Source: Chitinophaga niabensis
GTDB taxonomy: Bacteria; Bacteroidota; Bacteroidia; Chitinophagales; Chitinophagaceae
DNA: 64,000 nt
Reading direction: 5' to 3'
NCBI RefSeq assembly: GCF_039545795.1
Contig: NZ_CP154260.1
Coordinates: 1,307,001 to 1,371,000 of the forward strand
The notes below the pieces were generated by a model. It searched no databases and had not been told where the DNA came from. It saw nothing but the letters and a program-made list of their open reading frames with translations. Position 1 is the stretch's first letter; each line of letters opens with the position of its first letter. The position numbers and the translations under genes were made by a program. Shown here in pieces: positions 17,294 through 25,967 of this stretch.

Positions 17294-17857
17294 TCAGAAG
17301 TAGTGGCCCAATACGGCCCGCAATTGCCGAAGTGCTTTGGTGAGATGGTTTTCCACGGTTTTGTGGGAAATGTGAAGGGCATCTGCAATATCGCGGATAG
17401 AGAGCTGTTCATGCCGGCTCATACGAAAAACCTGCTGGCATTTTTCAGGTAACATAGCCACAGCCTTATCCATGGTCTTTTTCAGATCATTGGCATTCAC
17501 CTGCTCTTCATTGGAATTATCTGCTGTTCTTTCAGACGTTAAAAACTGTTGGTTGTAATTTTGCCGGATATGGCTTGCCTTTATATAATTTAACAGCTGG
17601 TATTTTACGGCGGAGAACAAATAGGCGGAAAGAGAGTGGTTTACTTCCAGTTCTTTGTGTTTCTTCCACAGGGCGAAGAAAACTTCCTGGATAATTTCTT
17701 CTGCAACTTCTTTACTCCTCAGGCGATTGTATACATAACCATATAATTTTGGCCAGTAGCTATCGTAAATATGTTTAAAGGCTTCCATGTCGCCTTCTCT
17801 CAGGGAAGCAAGAATTATAGATTCATCTAAAGAATGGTATTTATTTTTAATATCCAA
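17294..17857 (-). CDS. ECF RNA polymerase sigma factor
   Basis: Sigma factor of 187 residues. Region 2: AFKHIYDSYWPKLYGYVYNR and VAEEIIQEVFFALWKKHKEL (about residues 26-70). Region 4: LPEKCQQVFRMSRHEQLSIRDIADAL with recognition helix ISHKTVENHLTKAL (about 133-180). It heads the sigma-FecR-SusC-SusD-lipoprotein-M14-M14 operon. Unlike the other three sigma factors in the window it lacks the hydrophobic C-terminal tail. The AT-rich 136 bases upstream (17858-17993) should contain its promoter, but no exact TAnnTTTG box stood out. Confidence 0.95.
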   Translation of the reverse strand: MDIKNKYHSLDESIILASLREGDMEAFKHIYDSYWPKLYGYVYNRLRSKEVAEEIIQEVFFALWKKHKELEVNHSLSAYLFSAVKYQLLNYIKASHIRQNYNQQFLTSERTADNSNEEQVNANDLKKTMDKAVAMLPEKCQQVFRMSRHEQLSIRDIADALHISHKTVENHLTKALRQLRAVLGHYF

Positions 17858-17993
17858 TTTTTAACGATGATATTTACTTAGCGATATAAAAGAACAAAAA
17901 AAATATAGAAAATCATAGCATAAGCAGAAATAAATATCAATTGAACAGCTTTTGTTTACTTATGTTAAAAAAATTAATGTAAAGTAGTTTGAA

Positions 17994-18037
17994 TGAAAAA
18001 GGCTTTAAGTCGTGGTAGACTTAAAGCCTTTTTTTAG
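17994..18037 (-). terminator. Bidirectional-looking intrinsic terminator after the MFS gene
   Basis: AAAAAGGCTTTAAGTC and GACTTAAAGCCTTTTT form a perfect stem with a 6-base loop and T runs on both strands. It lies 15 bases after the stop of the minus-strand MFS gene. Confidence 0.85.
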
Positions 18038-18052
18038 AAAGTTTTGCTTGTT

Positions 18053-19336
18053 TTAATGCACAGGTGTTTCACTTAATCCCCCGGTTCCTTTGATCACTTC
18101 CAGTAATTCAGGATGTTCTTTTTTCTCCCGGTTCAGCACCTTGTTGATAATAACTATACTCAGCAGCATGCATACGCCTCCGATTAAAAAGTGTATTCCC
18201 GGGAAATGGAAGGGTGCGCGGGCGGAGGTGAAATAAGCAAATGTGCCGCTCATGATCGGCGGGCCTATAACAGTAGTGAGGCTCATCAAACTGGTAAGTG
18301 CTCCCTGCAGTTCTCCCTGCTGATTAGAAGGAACATGGCCCGATATAACAGATTGCAATGAAGGGCCGCATAAACCCCCGAGGCAATATGGTACCAGGAA
18401 AGCGAACATCATCCATCCCTGTGTGGCAATGGCAAAGAGGAAGAGGCCTAATGTATAAAGCCCCAGGCCCAGGTATATACTTTTTTCATTTCCGATCTTT
18501 GGAATAACCACTCTTGTCAATCCTCCCTGTACGGCTCCTACGAGCACGCCTACTACAGCTAATGAAATACCCACCATTTTTTCGCTCCAGTTGAAACGAT
18601 AAATGGTGAAGAAGTTCCAGTTGCTTTGAACAGCCTGCGCGCCAAGATAAATAAGGAAGAAACCTACTGCCAGTCCTCCTATCTCAGGGTGTTTGGTCAG
18701 GAATTTCAATGAGCCGAAAGGGTTGGCCCGTTTCCATTCAAAGGGCCTGCGGTTTTCTTTGCTGAGTGATTCCGGCAGCAGGAAGTATCCATATAAACAG
18801 TTCACGAGGCAAAGTACAGCGGCGGCATAAAAAGGAGCTCTGATACCCCATGTTGCCAGCAGGGCACCAAGGGCAGGGCCCAGCACAAATCCTAAACCAA
18901 AAGCGGCACCGATCATACCAAAATTTTTGGCTTTGGATGTTTCATCCGGACTGATATCCGCAATATAGGCGGTGGCGGTAGTAAAACTGGCGCCTGTAAT
19001 ACCGGCAATGATACGGCCTGCAAACAGCCATCCGTATGTTGGTGATAACGCCAGGATAATGTAGTCCACGCCAAAACCAAGTAATGAAAATAAAAGAACA
19101 GGGCGGCGGCCGTACCTGTCACTCAGATTTCCCAATAGTGGTGCAAATACAAACTGAGTTGCAGCAAAGGCGGTTAGCAAATAGCTGCCATAGGTGCTGG
19201 CTTCATTGATCGGCAGGCCTTTTAATTCTGCCACCAGGTCCGCCATTACCGGGATGATCAAACCCCAGCCCATTACGTCTATCAGTAATGTAACAAAGAT
19301 GAAGCCGAGGGCGGCTTTCTTATTCGTCGTCTGCAT
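18053..19336 (-). CDS. TCR/Tet-type MFS transporter
   Basis: Inner-membrane proton-coupled exporter of 427 residues with about 12 membrane helices. Motif A is present (GNLSDRYGRRPVL, about residues 69-81) and motif C-like glycines (LGFVLGPALGALLA), which together place it in the DHA1 group that includes TetA. A long cytoplasmic loop lies between helices 6 and 7 (ENRRPFEWKRANPFGSLKFL). It stands alone: the neighbouring ECF gene is on the same strand but separated by a terminator. Housekeeping members of this group in Bacteroidota export varied small molecules, so tetracycline resistance should not be assumed. An upstream promoter box is seen at 19360-19367. Confidence 0.92.
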   Translation of the reverse strand: MQTTNKKAALGFIFVTLLIDVMGWGLIIPVMADLVAELKGLPINEASTYGSYLLTAFAATQFVFAPLLGNLSDRYGRRPVLLFSLLGFGVDYIILALSPTYGWLFAGRIIAGITGASFTTATAYIADISPDETSKAKNFGMIGAAFGLGFVLGPALGALLATWGIRAPFYAAAVLCLVNCLYGYFLLPESLSKENRRPFEWKRANPFGSLKFLTKHPEIGGLAVGFFLIYLGAQAVQSNWNFFTIYRFNWSEKMVGISLAVVGVLVGAVQGGLTRVVIPKIGNEKSIYLGLGLYTLGLFLFAIATQGWMMFAFLVPYCLGGLCGPSLQSVISGHVPSNQQGELQGALTSLMSLTTVIGPPIMSGTFAYFTSARAPFHFPGIHFLIGGVCMLLSIVIINKVLNREKKEHPELLEVIKGTGGLSETPVH

Positions 19337-19845
19337 GTGATGCGTTGTTTTAAGTGGAGCAAACTTACATCCAAATAATGAACAAGCAGGGATGTGATTA
19401 CGCCAAAATAGAGGGCGATTACGTCAATTCAGGAGGGAAGGAGCACCTTGATAAGAAATTCCTGTTCTAAATATCTGAAAACAAGGGGCTTAAGAAACTT
19501 TTCACGGCATTTTATCTTTATCTTTATAGTAACCGTCAAAGAAGGATTAAACGCATTGGATCTTTACAAAGGAAGGCTTTTACAAAGAGAACATTCAGGA
19601 TTATTATTTCAACCAGATCAATTCGCTGCTTACTGATAAGCCCGGGCATTAAAATCATTTACGAGTACATATAACCGTGAAAAACGCTGTTACGAGCAGC
19701 GCCTCGGTTAGCAGTGCTGTTGTTTCCCCCTGCAATGCCACCACTTACTATTCAGCGATCGCATGAATGCTTTAGCGGCTGAGGAACTCCACAACCTCGC
19801 AAGCCCTGAAGCTGTATTCTTTTACTAACGCCAAAATTGCACATC
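19337..19845. other. Half-kilobase gap with short broken frames and a minus-facing hairpin
   Basis: No intact gene is seen. Between 19551 and 19647 a stop-bounded frame (KEGFYKENIQDYYFNQINSL) reads like protein but has no start and no recognised family; another short protein-like frame (RMNALAAEELHNLASPEA) ends just before the SusC gene. At 19680-19701 CGCTG/CAGCG makes a small hairpin with a T run on the minus strand, facing away from SusC. The stretch could be a decayed sigma/anti-sigma region, a long leader, or neither. Confidence 0.5.
19360..19367 (-). promoter_or_regulatory. -7 promoter box of the MFS gene
   Basis: Minus-strand TAAGTTTG matches the Bacteroidota consensus TAnnTTTG exactly, 24-31 bases before the MFS start codon. 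A TTG further upstream could serve as the -33 element, but its spacing (15 bases) is shorter than usual. Confidence 0.55.
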
Positions 19846-22800
19846 ATGAAAAATGTATTCATGAAGAAACAAAAGAGATGGAAAACATACTCATTGATCT
19901 TGTTTTTTCAATTAATTACCGCCCTTGCCTATTCACAGGTGCGTATAAGCGGAGCCGTGACAGCGCCTGATGGAACAGCGCTGCCTGGTATTACCGTCCG
20001 CTTGCAGAATGCCACCGTTGGAGACAATACAGATGCCTCCGGTAAATACAGTTTCAATGCCAACATTCAGCCGGGTAACTATGTACTGGAGTTTTCCGGT
20101 ATCGGCTTCAAATCAATGAGAAAAAGCATTACTGTAAGCGGCAATGCTGTTACCGCGGATATGCAGATGGAAGAGGATGTGTTGAAGATGGATGAAATAG
20201 TGGTGATCGGTTCTTCTCTGAGGCAATCCAGGAAGCAGCTGGGGAACACCGTTAATTCGGTGAACGCAAAACAGCTGACCAATACAGGATCCGGTAATCT
20301 AGGTGCAGCCCTTCAGGGGAAAGTGCCTGGTGCACAGATCCAGCAGACTTCCGGTGATCCTTCCGGTGGAATTTCTGTTCGTATGAGAGGAACAAGTACC
20401 ATTATGGGATCTTCAGAACCTTTGTACGTTATTGATGGTGTGGTGGTGAGTAATTCAACAGTTAACGTCACAAACCTCAACGTATCTGCTACGGGTGTAG
20501 CGAACCTGGGTGTGGGAACAGGTACTGCTGAATTGGGAACTAACCGTATGGCGGATATTAATCCTAATGATATTGAAAAGATCGATATAATACCCGGGGC
20601 CTCCGCTTCTGCCATTTACGGTTCACGGGCCAGTAATGGCGTAGTGCTGATCACTACCAAATCCGGAAAAGCCGGGCAACTGAAAATTGATTTTGGTACC
20701 AGCATCATCACCAACTCATTACGGAAGAAAGTATACATTTCCACCTATGGAAAGCAGTTTGGATCTGCCGCACTCCGTTTGGGGAATATCAGCGATGGGC
20801 CGGGGAATGTTACAATCTATACAAGGCCGGACGGGCAGGTGAGGAGATTGTCAACAGACCTGGTAGATGTTACCCGCTATGATTACCAGGACCAGATATT
20901 CCGCTCCGGCATTGGCACGGATAACTACATTTCACTGAGCGGCGGAACAGATAAAACAAAGTATTATTTCTCCGGTGGTTACTATAACAATGAAGGCATT
21001 ATAAAGAATACAAATTTCAGGCGGTTTAATTTTAAAACCAGGATTGAGCAGACCGTTAATAAATACCTGACGGTGATAGGCGGTATATCCTATGTGAATA
21101 GTATGTCTAATGAAAAACCCAATGGGAACGTATTCTGGAGCCCTATTAATTCCATCAACATCACCAATAACATCTATAATATAAAGGAAAGGGATGTGAA
21201 TGGTAACCTCAAAAATGTAGAGCCTACCCGTGTGAATCCGCTGAGTGTGATCGAAGACATGAGCCTGAAGCAGTCAGTCAGCAGAACGATCAGTGATATA
21301 CAGGTAAAGATCAGGCCGCTGGAAGGGTTGAGCATAGATTATATCCTTGGTATTGATAACTACGCCCAGGAAGGAAGTAACCTTATAGAAAGGTATCCGT
21401 ATATAGCAGCGCAGGAAGGCCTGGGGTATGCTTCCAATGCTTTGGTATCTTCCATGCAGCTCAATAACGACATTAATATTTCCTTAGATAAGAAGTTCAG
21501 TGACTTTTCTTCTTTAACCGTTGTTGGTTTCAATCACCAATACCAGAAAATTACAGGCTTGTTCAATGAAGGGCGGGACCTGTTGCCCGGGATCTCAAAT
21601 GTGATGGGTGCGGCAGTAAGGCTGGATCCACGTTACACCTATGATCAAAGGCAGATCTACGGAGGGTTTTTACAGCAGACCTTCGGTTATAAGAATATTG
21701 TATTCATAACAGCAGCCGGCCGGATCGATGGCAGTACTTCTTTTCCAAAGGATACAAGAACGTATTTTTATCCAAAGCTGAGTACTTCTGTTAATCTCAG
21801 CGATATGTCCTTCTGGAAAGGCATGAGCAGCTGGTTCAGTTCAGCGAGGTTGAGGGCTTCATGGGGGCTTGCGGGTAATCTTAGCGGTATTGGGTCTTAT
21901 GAAAGATTTAGCACCTATCTCTCCGGGAGCCTTAATGGAGTGGCTACCTATAATATCAACCCAACTTTGGGTAATGAAACAGTGGAGCCTGAAAGATCGA
22001 GCGAATTTGAATTCGGTACAGACCTGTCTTTCCTGAATAATAAACTGGGTGTGGTCTTCACCGTGTATGATAAAAAGATAGTGGGAAGTTCTTTGCTGGT
22101 GGCCAGGGTACTTGCTCCATCTTCCGGAGGCAGCAACAAAGTACAGAACGTAGGTAACCTTACCAACAAGGGATGGGAACTTGGGATCACCGCCAATCCT
22201 GTTTCCGGTAATAATTTCAACTGGAATATCGGTGCCTCTGTCAGCAAGAATGAGAACCTCGTTACATCATCCAGCCAGGTGTCGCCAATCGCATTGGCTA
22301 ATGCCGCCGGTTCTGTATCTGTTATATTGGCTGGCCAGCCGCTGGGCGTTTTCTATGGCAACTATTTTGAAAGGGATGCGAATGGTAACCTCTCGCTTGA
22401 TGCCGCGGGCAGGCCTATTGCTGCAGTGAATAACCCTACGGCAAAAGTGCTGCAGCGGAAAATACTCGGCGATCCCAATCCGGATTGGATAGTGAGCTTT
22501 AATAACAGCCTTGCTTATAAAAAACTGACACTGAGTTTCCTGGTAGATGGTGCATTAGGGCACCAGGTATTTAATGCAGACAGAAGAACAAGGCAGGGTG
22601 TGGGCATTGGTGATTATTCCGAAAAGGAAATAAAGGGAGAATTACCCAGGGGATACATTTTCGCTATCTATAATACCGAAGAATGGCGGGTGGAAGATGC
22701 TTCCTATGTGAAGTTAAGAGAAGTAGCCCTGTCTTACGAATTACCCACCTTTGCAAGGTTTATAAGGTCTTCCTCCATTTCATTAATAGGAAGGAATCTG

Positions 22801-22935
22801 ATCAGCTGGGATGATTATGATGGGTATGATCCTGAAACGAATGCCGGTGGAAACAGTTCTGTATTGAGAGGGATTGATTTTGGTAATGTACCCATTCCCA
22901 GAACATTCCAGTTATCCTTCAGGGCCAGTTTTTAA
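19846..22935 (+). CDS. SusC/RagA-family TonB-dependent receptor without STN domain
   Basis: Outer-membrane importer of 1029 residues. A signal peptide (ends near LAYSQ) leads straight into the carboxypeptidase-like domain (RISGAVTAPDGTALPGITVRLQ) and the plug (NLGAALQGKVPGAQIQ, IDIIPGASASAIYGSRASNG), with no STN domain. This fits the absence of a FecR/ECF pair next to it. The ATG at 19846 is preferred over a TTG nine bases earlier. The barrel closes with LSFRASF. It is followed after 17 bases by its SusD partner. Regulation must come from elsewhere. The substrate is unknown. Confidence 0.95.
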   Translation: MKNVFMKKQKRWKTYSLILFFQLITALAYSQVRISGAVTAPDGTALPGITVRLQNATVGDNTDASGKYSFNANIQPGNYVLEFSGIGFKSMRKSITVSGNAVTADMQMEEDVLKMDEIVVIGSSLRQSRKQLGNTVNSVNAKQLTNTGSGNLGAALQGKVPGAQIQQTSGDPSGGISVRMRGTSTIMGSSEPLYVIDGVVVSNSTVNVTNLNVSATGVANLGVGTGTAELGTNRMADINPNDIEKIDIIPGASASAIYGSRASNGVVLITTKSGKAGQLKIDFGTSIITNSLRKKVYISTYGKQFGSAALRLGNISDGPGNVTIYTRPDGQVRRLSTDLVDVTRYDYQDQIFRSGIGTDNYISLSGGTDKTKYYFSGGYYNNEGIIKNTNFRRFNFKTRIEQTVNKYLTVIGGISYVNSMSNEKPNGNVFWSPINSINITNNIYNIKERDVNGNLKNVEPTRVNPLSVIEDMSLKQSVSRTISDIQVKIRPLEGLSIDYILGIDNYAQEGSNLIERYPYIAAQEGLGYASNALVSSMQLNNDINISLDKKFSDFSSLTVVGFNHQYQKITGLFNEGRDLLPGISNVMGAAVRLDPRYTYDQRQIYGGFLQQTFGYKNIVFITAAGRIDGSTSFPKDTRTYFYPKLSTSVNLSDMSFWKGMSSWFSSARLRASWGLAGNLSGIGSYERFSTYLSGSLNGVATYNINPTLGNETVEPERSSEFEFGTDLSFLNNKLGVVFTVYDKKIVGSSLLVARVLAPSSGGSNKVQNVGNLTNKGWELGITANPVSGNNFNWNIGASVSKNENLVTSSSQVSPIALANAAGSVSVILAGQPLGVFYGNYFERDANGNLSLDAAGRPIAAVNNPTAKVLQRKILGDPNPDWIVSFNNSLAYKKLTLSFLVDGALGHQVFNADRRTRQGVGIGDYSEKEIKGELPRGYIFAIYNTEEWRVEDASYVKLREVALSYELPTFARFIRSSSISLIGRNLISWDDYDGYDPETNAGGNSSVLRGIDFGNVPIPRTFQLSFRASF

Positions 22936-22952
22936 TCTCAAACTATTGTAAC

Positions 22953-24287
22953 ATGAAAATGCTTCGAATAAAACAAACTATTTTATTACTGATGCTGGGC
23001 AGTTGCTTCCCCATTGTGTCCTGTAATAAAGAATATATTAATCCAAGTCAGGCATCCGTTCCAAGCGTAACAACCAGTGTGGATGGATTAATGACCCTTT
23101 GTGCCGGATTGCAGCGCAGGTTTACGATCGGCCGCCAGAGCCCTTTGTATTGTGCGCCTATTGCCGGTGGATATAGTGTATATGCATTATACACCATTAA
23201 CATTGGTAATACCGCTGAAAAGGAACTGGAAACCGGCAAAGGTGCCGTAACACAGGGGAATGCAGTAATAACCCAGTTGTGGGCGCAATGCCTGCTCACC
23301 AAAACGGAAGCAGAAACTGTTTTAAGTAATCTGACGATAGCTGCAGACCCTGGAGACAGGGTAGGGATGAAAGCATACGCCAGTATCTTTTATGCGCTGA
23401 GCCTTGGCACCATGGTGCAATTCTTTGAACAGATCCCTTTGGTGAAAGGAGAGAATGCACCCTTTAATCCGCGTGCGGATGCGCTGCAAAAAGCCATCGA
23501 GGCACTGGAAAGTGCGGATACAGATCTTGCAACTGCTAATCCCAGTGCAAAGTTCCTTGCTAAAATTCCTGCAGGTATTGATATTAAGAATACCGTAAAA
23601 GCATTGCTGGCAAGGTATTATAATGTACAGAGCATGATCAGTGGTACTTATAATGCAGCGTCCGGCAATAAGGCTTTGACCTTTGCCGCAGCCGCCAGTC
23701 AGGTCGTTAAATCTGAATTCCGGTTTTCTACCGTTACCACTAATCCGTTGGGTGAATGGAACTTTACCGTGAATGTTTTCGGGGCTATTGATTCCACACT
23801 CGGTTTAAGGAATGGCCTGGCGCCGGTACCTGCAGCTACTGATCCGCGCGTAGGATTCTATATCAGCAGAACAGGGCCCACTACTTATCCGCTGAAAGCA
23901 TTTGCCCTGAATACAACTGCTTCCTATCCTGTTTATTTACCGGGAGAGATGAGCCTGATCATAGCAGAGAACTATGCACGGCAATCTATGTTCCCGCAAA
24001 GTAAAACAGCCCTGGATGCGGTGCGTACCAAAACAACCGATATATATGGCATCGGGGCTTCCCAGCCTGCATACAGCGGAGCAATGACCATGGCAGCTTT
24101 GCTGACGGATATCTACAAACAAAGAAGGCTGGAGATGTTCATCAGTGGCCAGGAGTTAGAGGACAGCCGCCGTTTTGCACGGCCTGCGCCCAATGTAGCG
24201 GGTGAAGAAAGGAACAGGAACTTTTATCCTTATCCTTTGATTGAAAGAGATAACAATACGAGTACACCGGCTGATCCGGGTATTTAA
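22953..24287 (+). CDS. SusD/RagB-family lipoprotein
   Basis: Outer-membrane substrate-binding lipoprotein of 444 residues, shorter than the roughly 500 residues usual for SusD. The lipobox ends at IVSC (Cys24). Helical repeats follow (GMKAYASIFYALSLGTMVQFFEQIPLV), and the C-terminal block (TDIYKQRRLEMFISGQELEDSRRFARP) matches the RRxELxxEGxRxxDLxR signature of the family. It pairs with the SusC gene 17 bases upstream. No enzyme follows; two hairpins close the unit. Confidence 0.93.
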   Translation: MKMLRIKQTILLLMLGSCFPIVSCNKEYINPSQASVPSVTTSVDGLMTLCAGLQRRFTIGRQSPLYCAPIAGGYSVYALYTINIGNTAEKELETGKGAVTQGNAVITQLWAQCLLTKTEAETVLSNLTIAADPGDRVGMKAYASIFYALSLGTMVQFFEQIPLVKGENAPFNPRADALQKAIEALESADTDLATANPSAKFLAKIPAGIDIKNTVKALLARYYNVQSMISGTYNAASGNKALTFAAAASQVVKSEFRFSTVTTNPLGEWNFTVNVFGAIDSTLGLRNGLAPVPAATDPRVGFYISRTGPTTYPLKAFALNTTASYPVYLPGEMSLIIAENYARQSMFPQSKTALDAVRTKTTDIYGIGASQPAYSGAMTMAALLTDIYKQRRLEMFISGQELEDSRRFARPAPNVAGEERNRNFYPYPLIERDNNTSTPADPGI

Positions 24288-24314
24288 TGGCTTGTATCAA
24301 AAGCGTACGATAGA

Positions 24315-24347
24315 ATGCCCCAAAAAGTTGAACACTTTTTGGGGCAT
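24315..24347 (+). terminator. First hairpin after the SusC/SusD pair
   Basis: A perfect 14-bp stem, ATGCCCCAAAAAGT with ACTTTTTGGGGCAT, and a 5-base loop lie 28 bases after the SusD stop. No clear T run follows outside the stem. Confidence 0.6.
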
Positions 24348-24357
24348 TGACATATGT

Positions 24358-24390
24358 GAAGCCGCCTCATTATTCATGAGACGGCTTCTT
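24358..24390 (+). terminator. Second hairpin, between converging genes
   Basis: GAAGCCGCCTCAT pairs with ATGAGACGGCTTC (one imperfect pair) around a 5-base loop, then TTTG. It lies between the plus-strand SusD and the minus-strand S41 peptidase and may serve either direction. Confidence 0.55.
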
Positions 24391-24433
24391 TGTACAATGG
24401 TGGATCCGGTTTATAGCAGGTAATACAGGTTGA

Positions 24434-25915
24434 TTATTTGCCGAGCCTGATCAGTTCAAGCACATAAGTCATTTCCGGGTCCTGGCCTGCCTGCAGATAG
24501 CCTGTGAATTTTTCCAGAGGTACTTCCCGGTCCGGCAAAATGCCACGGCCATTATCTGTTGCGGCATTAAAGAAATAAAGTTCAGACATAGGTACGGTGA
24601 GTATGGATTTGGTTCCTGGTAACATGTATCTCAGGAACCAAGCGGCTGTAGTAGCGTTTTCGCCACTTCCGGTTTCCTTTCCGATGATCATACCCCGTTT
24701 GTTCTTTTGTACAAGGGAAGCGAAATAGGTAGCGGCAGAAACAGTACCTCCTCCGGTCAGTACATATACCTTTCCTTTAAAAACATCTTTATCCGGCGGG
24801 AAATTCTCAGACAATCCATCTTTTAATCTCTCGTTACCCACATAAAATCCGGAACTGTCCTTATCAAAACGTTGGTAAAGGAAGTTTTTATTGTTCTGAA
24901 TATCCTCATCGGATAACCTTCTGCCATTATCGTCCACAGCATATTCCGGGTAAGCTATATTAATTGTTTTGGTCCGGTAATTATATACATTCTTAAAGGA
25001 AGCTTCTGCCATGAACGAATAAAGTAAGGCAGATATACCGGGATTACCACCGCCATTACTACGGATATCAATAATAACCTGCTTGTATTTCCGCTTGTTC
25101 ACTTCCCTGAAAAATTCGCTGAATTCCTTATAGGCCATTGATTCGTGTAAGCCGAATGTATTTACCGTGAGCACGCCGGTTTGAGTTTCATCATCATAGT
25201 TCCTGTATACGAGGTATGCCCGCTGCAAAAGATTGAGAGGGAAAACTGCCTGCCTGTTAGCATGGAAGGCCTGGGATGGTTTGGCGAAAGGCACTGTTAC
25301 TTTCCTGGGTGAATTACTGCCAGGTGCAAGATAAGCAATCTCAAAAGTTTTACGGCTGGGCGCCAGCAGACTGAAGAGCAACTGGAAATCGGCCGATGCT
25401 CTGTCGGTACCGGTTGTGATATGGCCATCGCTGTAAGTAGAGGCAGATAATGCACTGATAATATCTTTTACAGGCATATTATTGATCCGGAGCACTTCTG
25501 ACCCAAAGGGGATCTCTGTGCCTTTAATATTGATGAAGATCCTTTCCCGTTCTATTACAACAGGGAAAGGAAAGAAATCGATCATGGCGTAAATATCCCT
25601 GGAATTCTCTGCGGAGAAGCTCATATTGGTGTGTACGTCCCTTATCAGTTGAATAGGGGAGAACTGCCGGCTACTGAGAATGCCTGGCTGCGCAGCTGCT
25701 TTTTTTATGAGTGAGTCTGCCTTCCGTTCCAGGGAAATGGAGTCAATGAATTTATATGGATTAGGATGTTGTTTTTTCAGGATGTCAACCGCGAGCCTGT
25801 AATCGGCGATAAGATCAGCCTGCTTCAGGCCTGGCAGTGTTTTCTCCTGTGCGGACGTTGTGAGGCAATAAGGAACCAATATGGCAGTGATGCCAAATTT
25901 CAAATTCTTTTTCAT
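24434..25915 (-). CDS. Exported S41-family peptidase
   Basis: Periplasmic or surface serine peptidase of 493 residues. The start MKKNLKFGITAIL gives a signal peptide ending near TTSAQ; a longer frame adds a non-signal leader. A substrate-binding N-terminal part (residues 25-270, with a PDZ-like stretch PFGSEVLRINNMPVKDIISAL) leads into the S41 core: VIIDIRSNGGGNPG, then GKVYVLTGGGTVSAATYFASL with the likely nucleophile Ser in TVSAA, then GKETGSGENATT. It ends a run of minus-strand genes starting with an ECF factor at 38791 and lies 52 bases after the second MutS-like gene. Its target is unknown; in this setting it could process something handled by the ABC transporter. Confidence 0.9.
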   Translation of the reverse strand: MKKNLKFGITAILVPYCLTTSAQEKTLPGLKQADLIADYRLAVDILKKQHPNPYKFIDSISLERKADSLIKKAAAQPGILSSRQFSPIQLIRDVHTNMSFSAENSRDIYAMIDFFPFPVVIERERIFINIKGTEIPFGSEVLRINNMPVKDIISALSASTYSDGHITTGTDRASADFQLLFSLLAPSRKTFEIAYLAPGSNSPRKVTVPFAKPSQAFHANRQAVFPLNLLQRAYLVYRNYDDETQTGVLTVNTFGLHESMAYKEFSEFFREVNKRKYKQVIIDIRSNGGGNPGISALLYSFMAEASFKNVYNYRTKTINIAYPEYAVDDNGRRLSDEDIQNNKNFLYQRFDKDSSGFYVGNERLKDGLSENFPPDKDVFKGKVYVLTGGGTVSAATYFASLVQKNKRGMIIGKETGSGENATTAAWFLRYMLPGTKSILTVPMSELYFFNAATDNGRGILPDREVPLEKFTGYLQAGQDPEMTYVLELIRLGK

Positions 25916-25967
25916 TTTTTTATGTTTAATGCAACTATTGGTGTGTTGGTCTGACAAAGTTTATCTG

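Noticed and set aside
18053..19336. Tetracycline resistance gene
   Set aside because: Motifs show only the TCR/Tet-type MFS group; the gene has no mobile context and no tetR neighbour.
19448..19636. Small gene of 62 codons before the SusC locus
   Set aside because: The sequence has no signal, domain or codon pattern of a gene; the more protein-like frame in the same place has no start codon.
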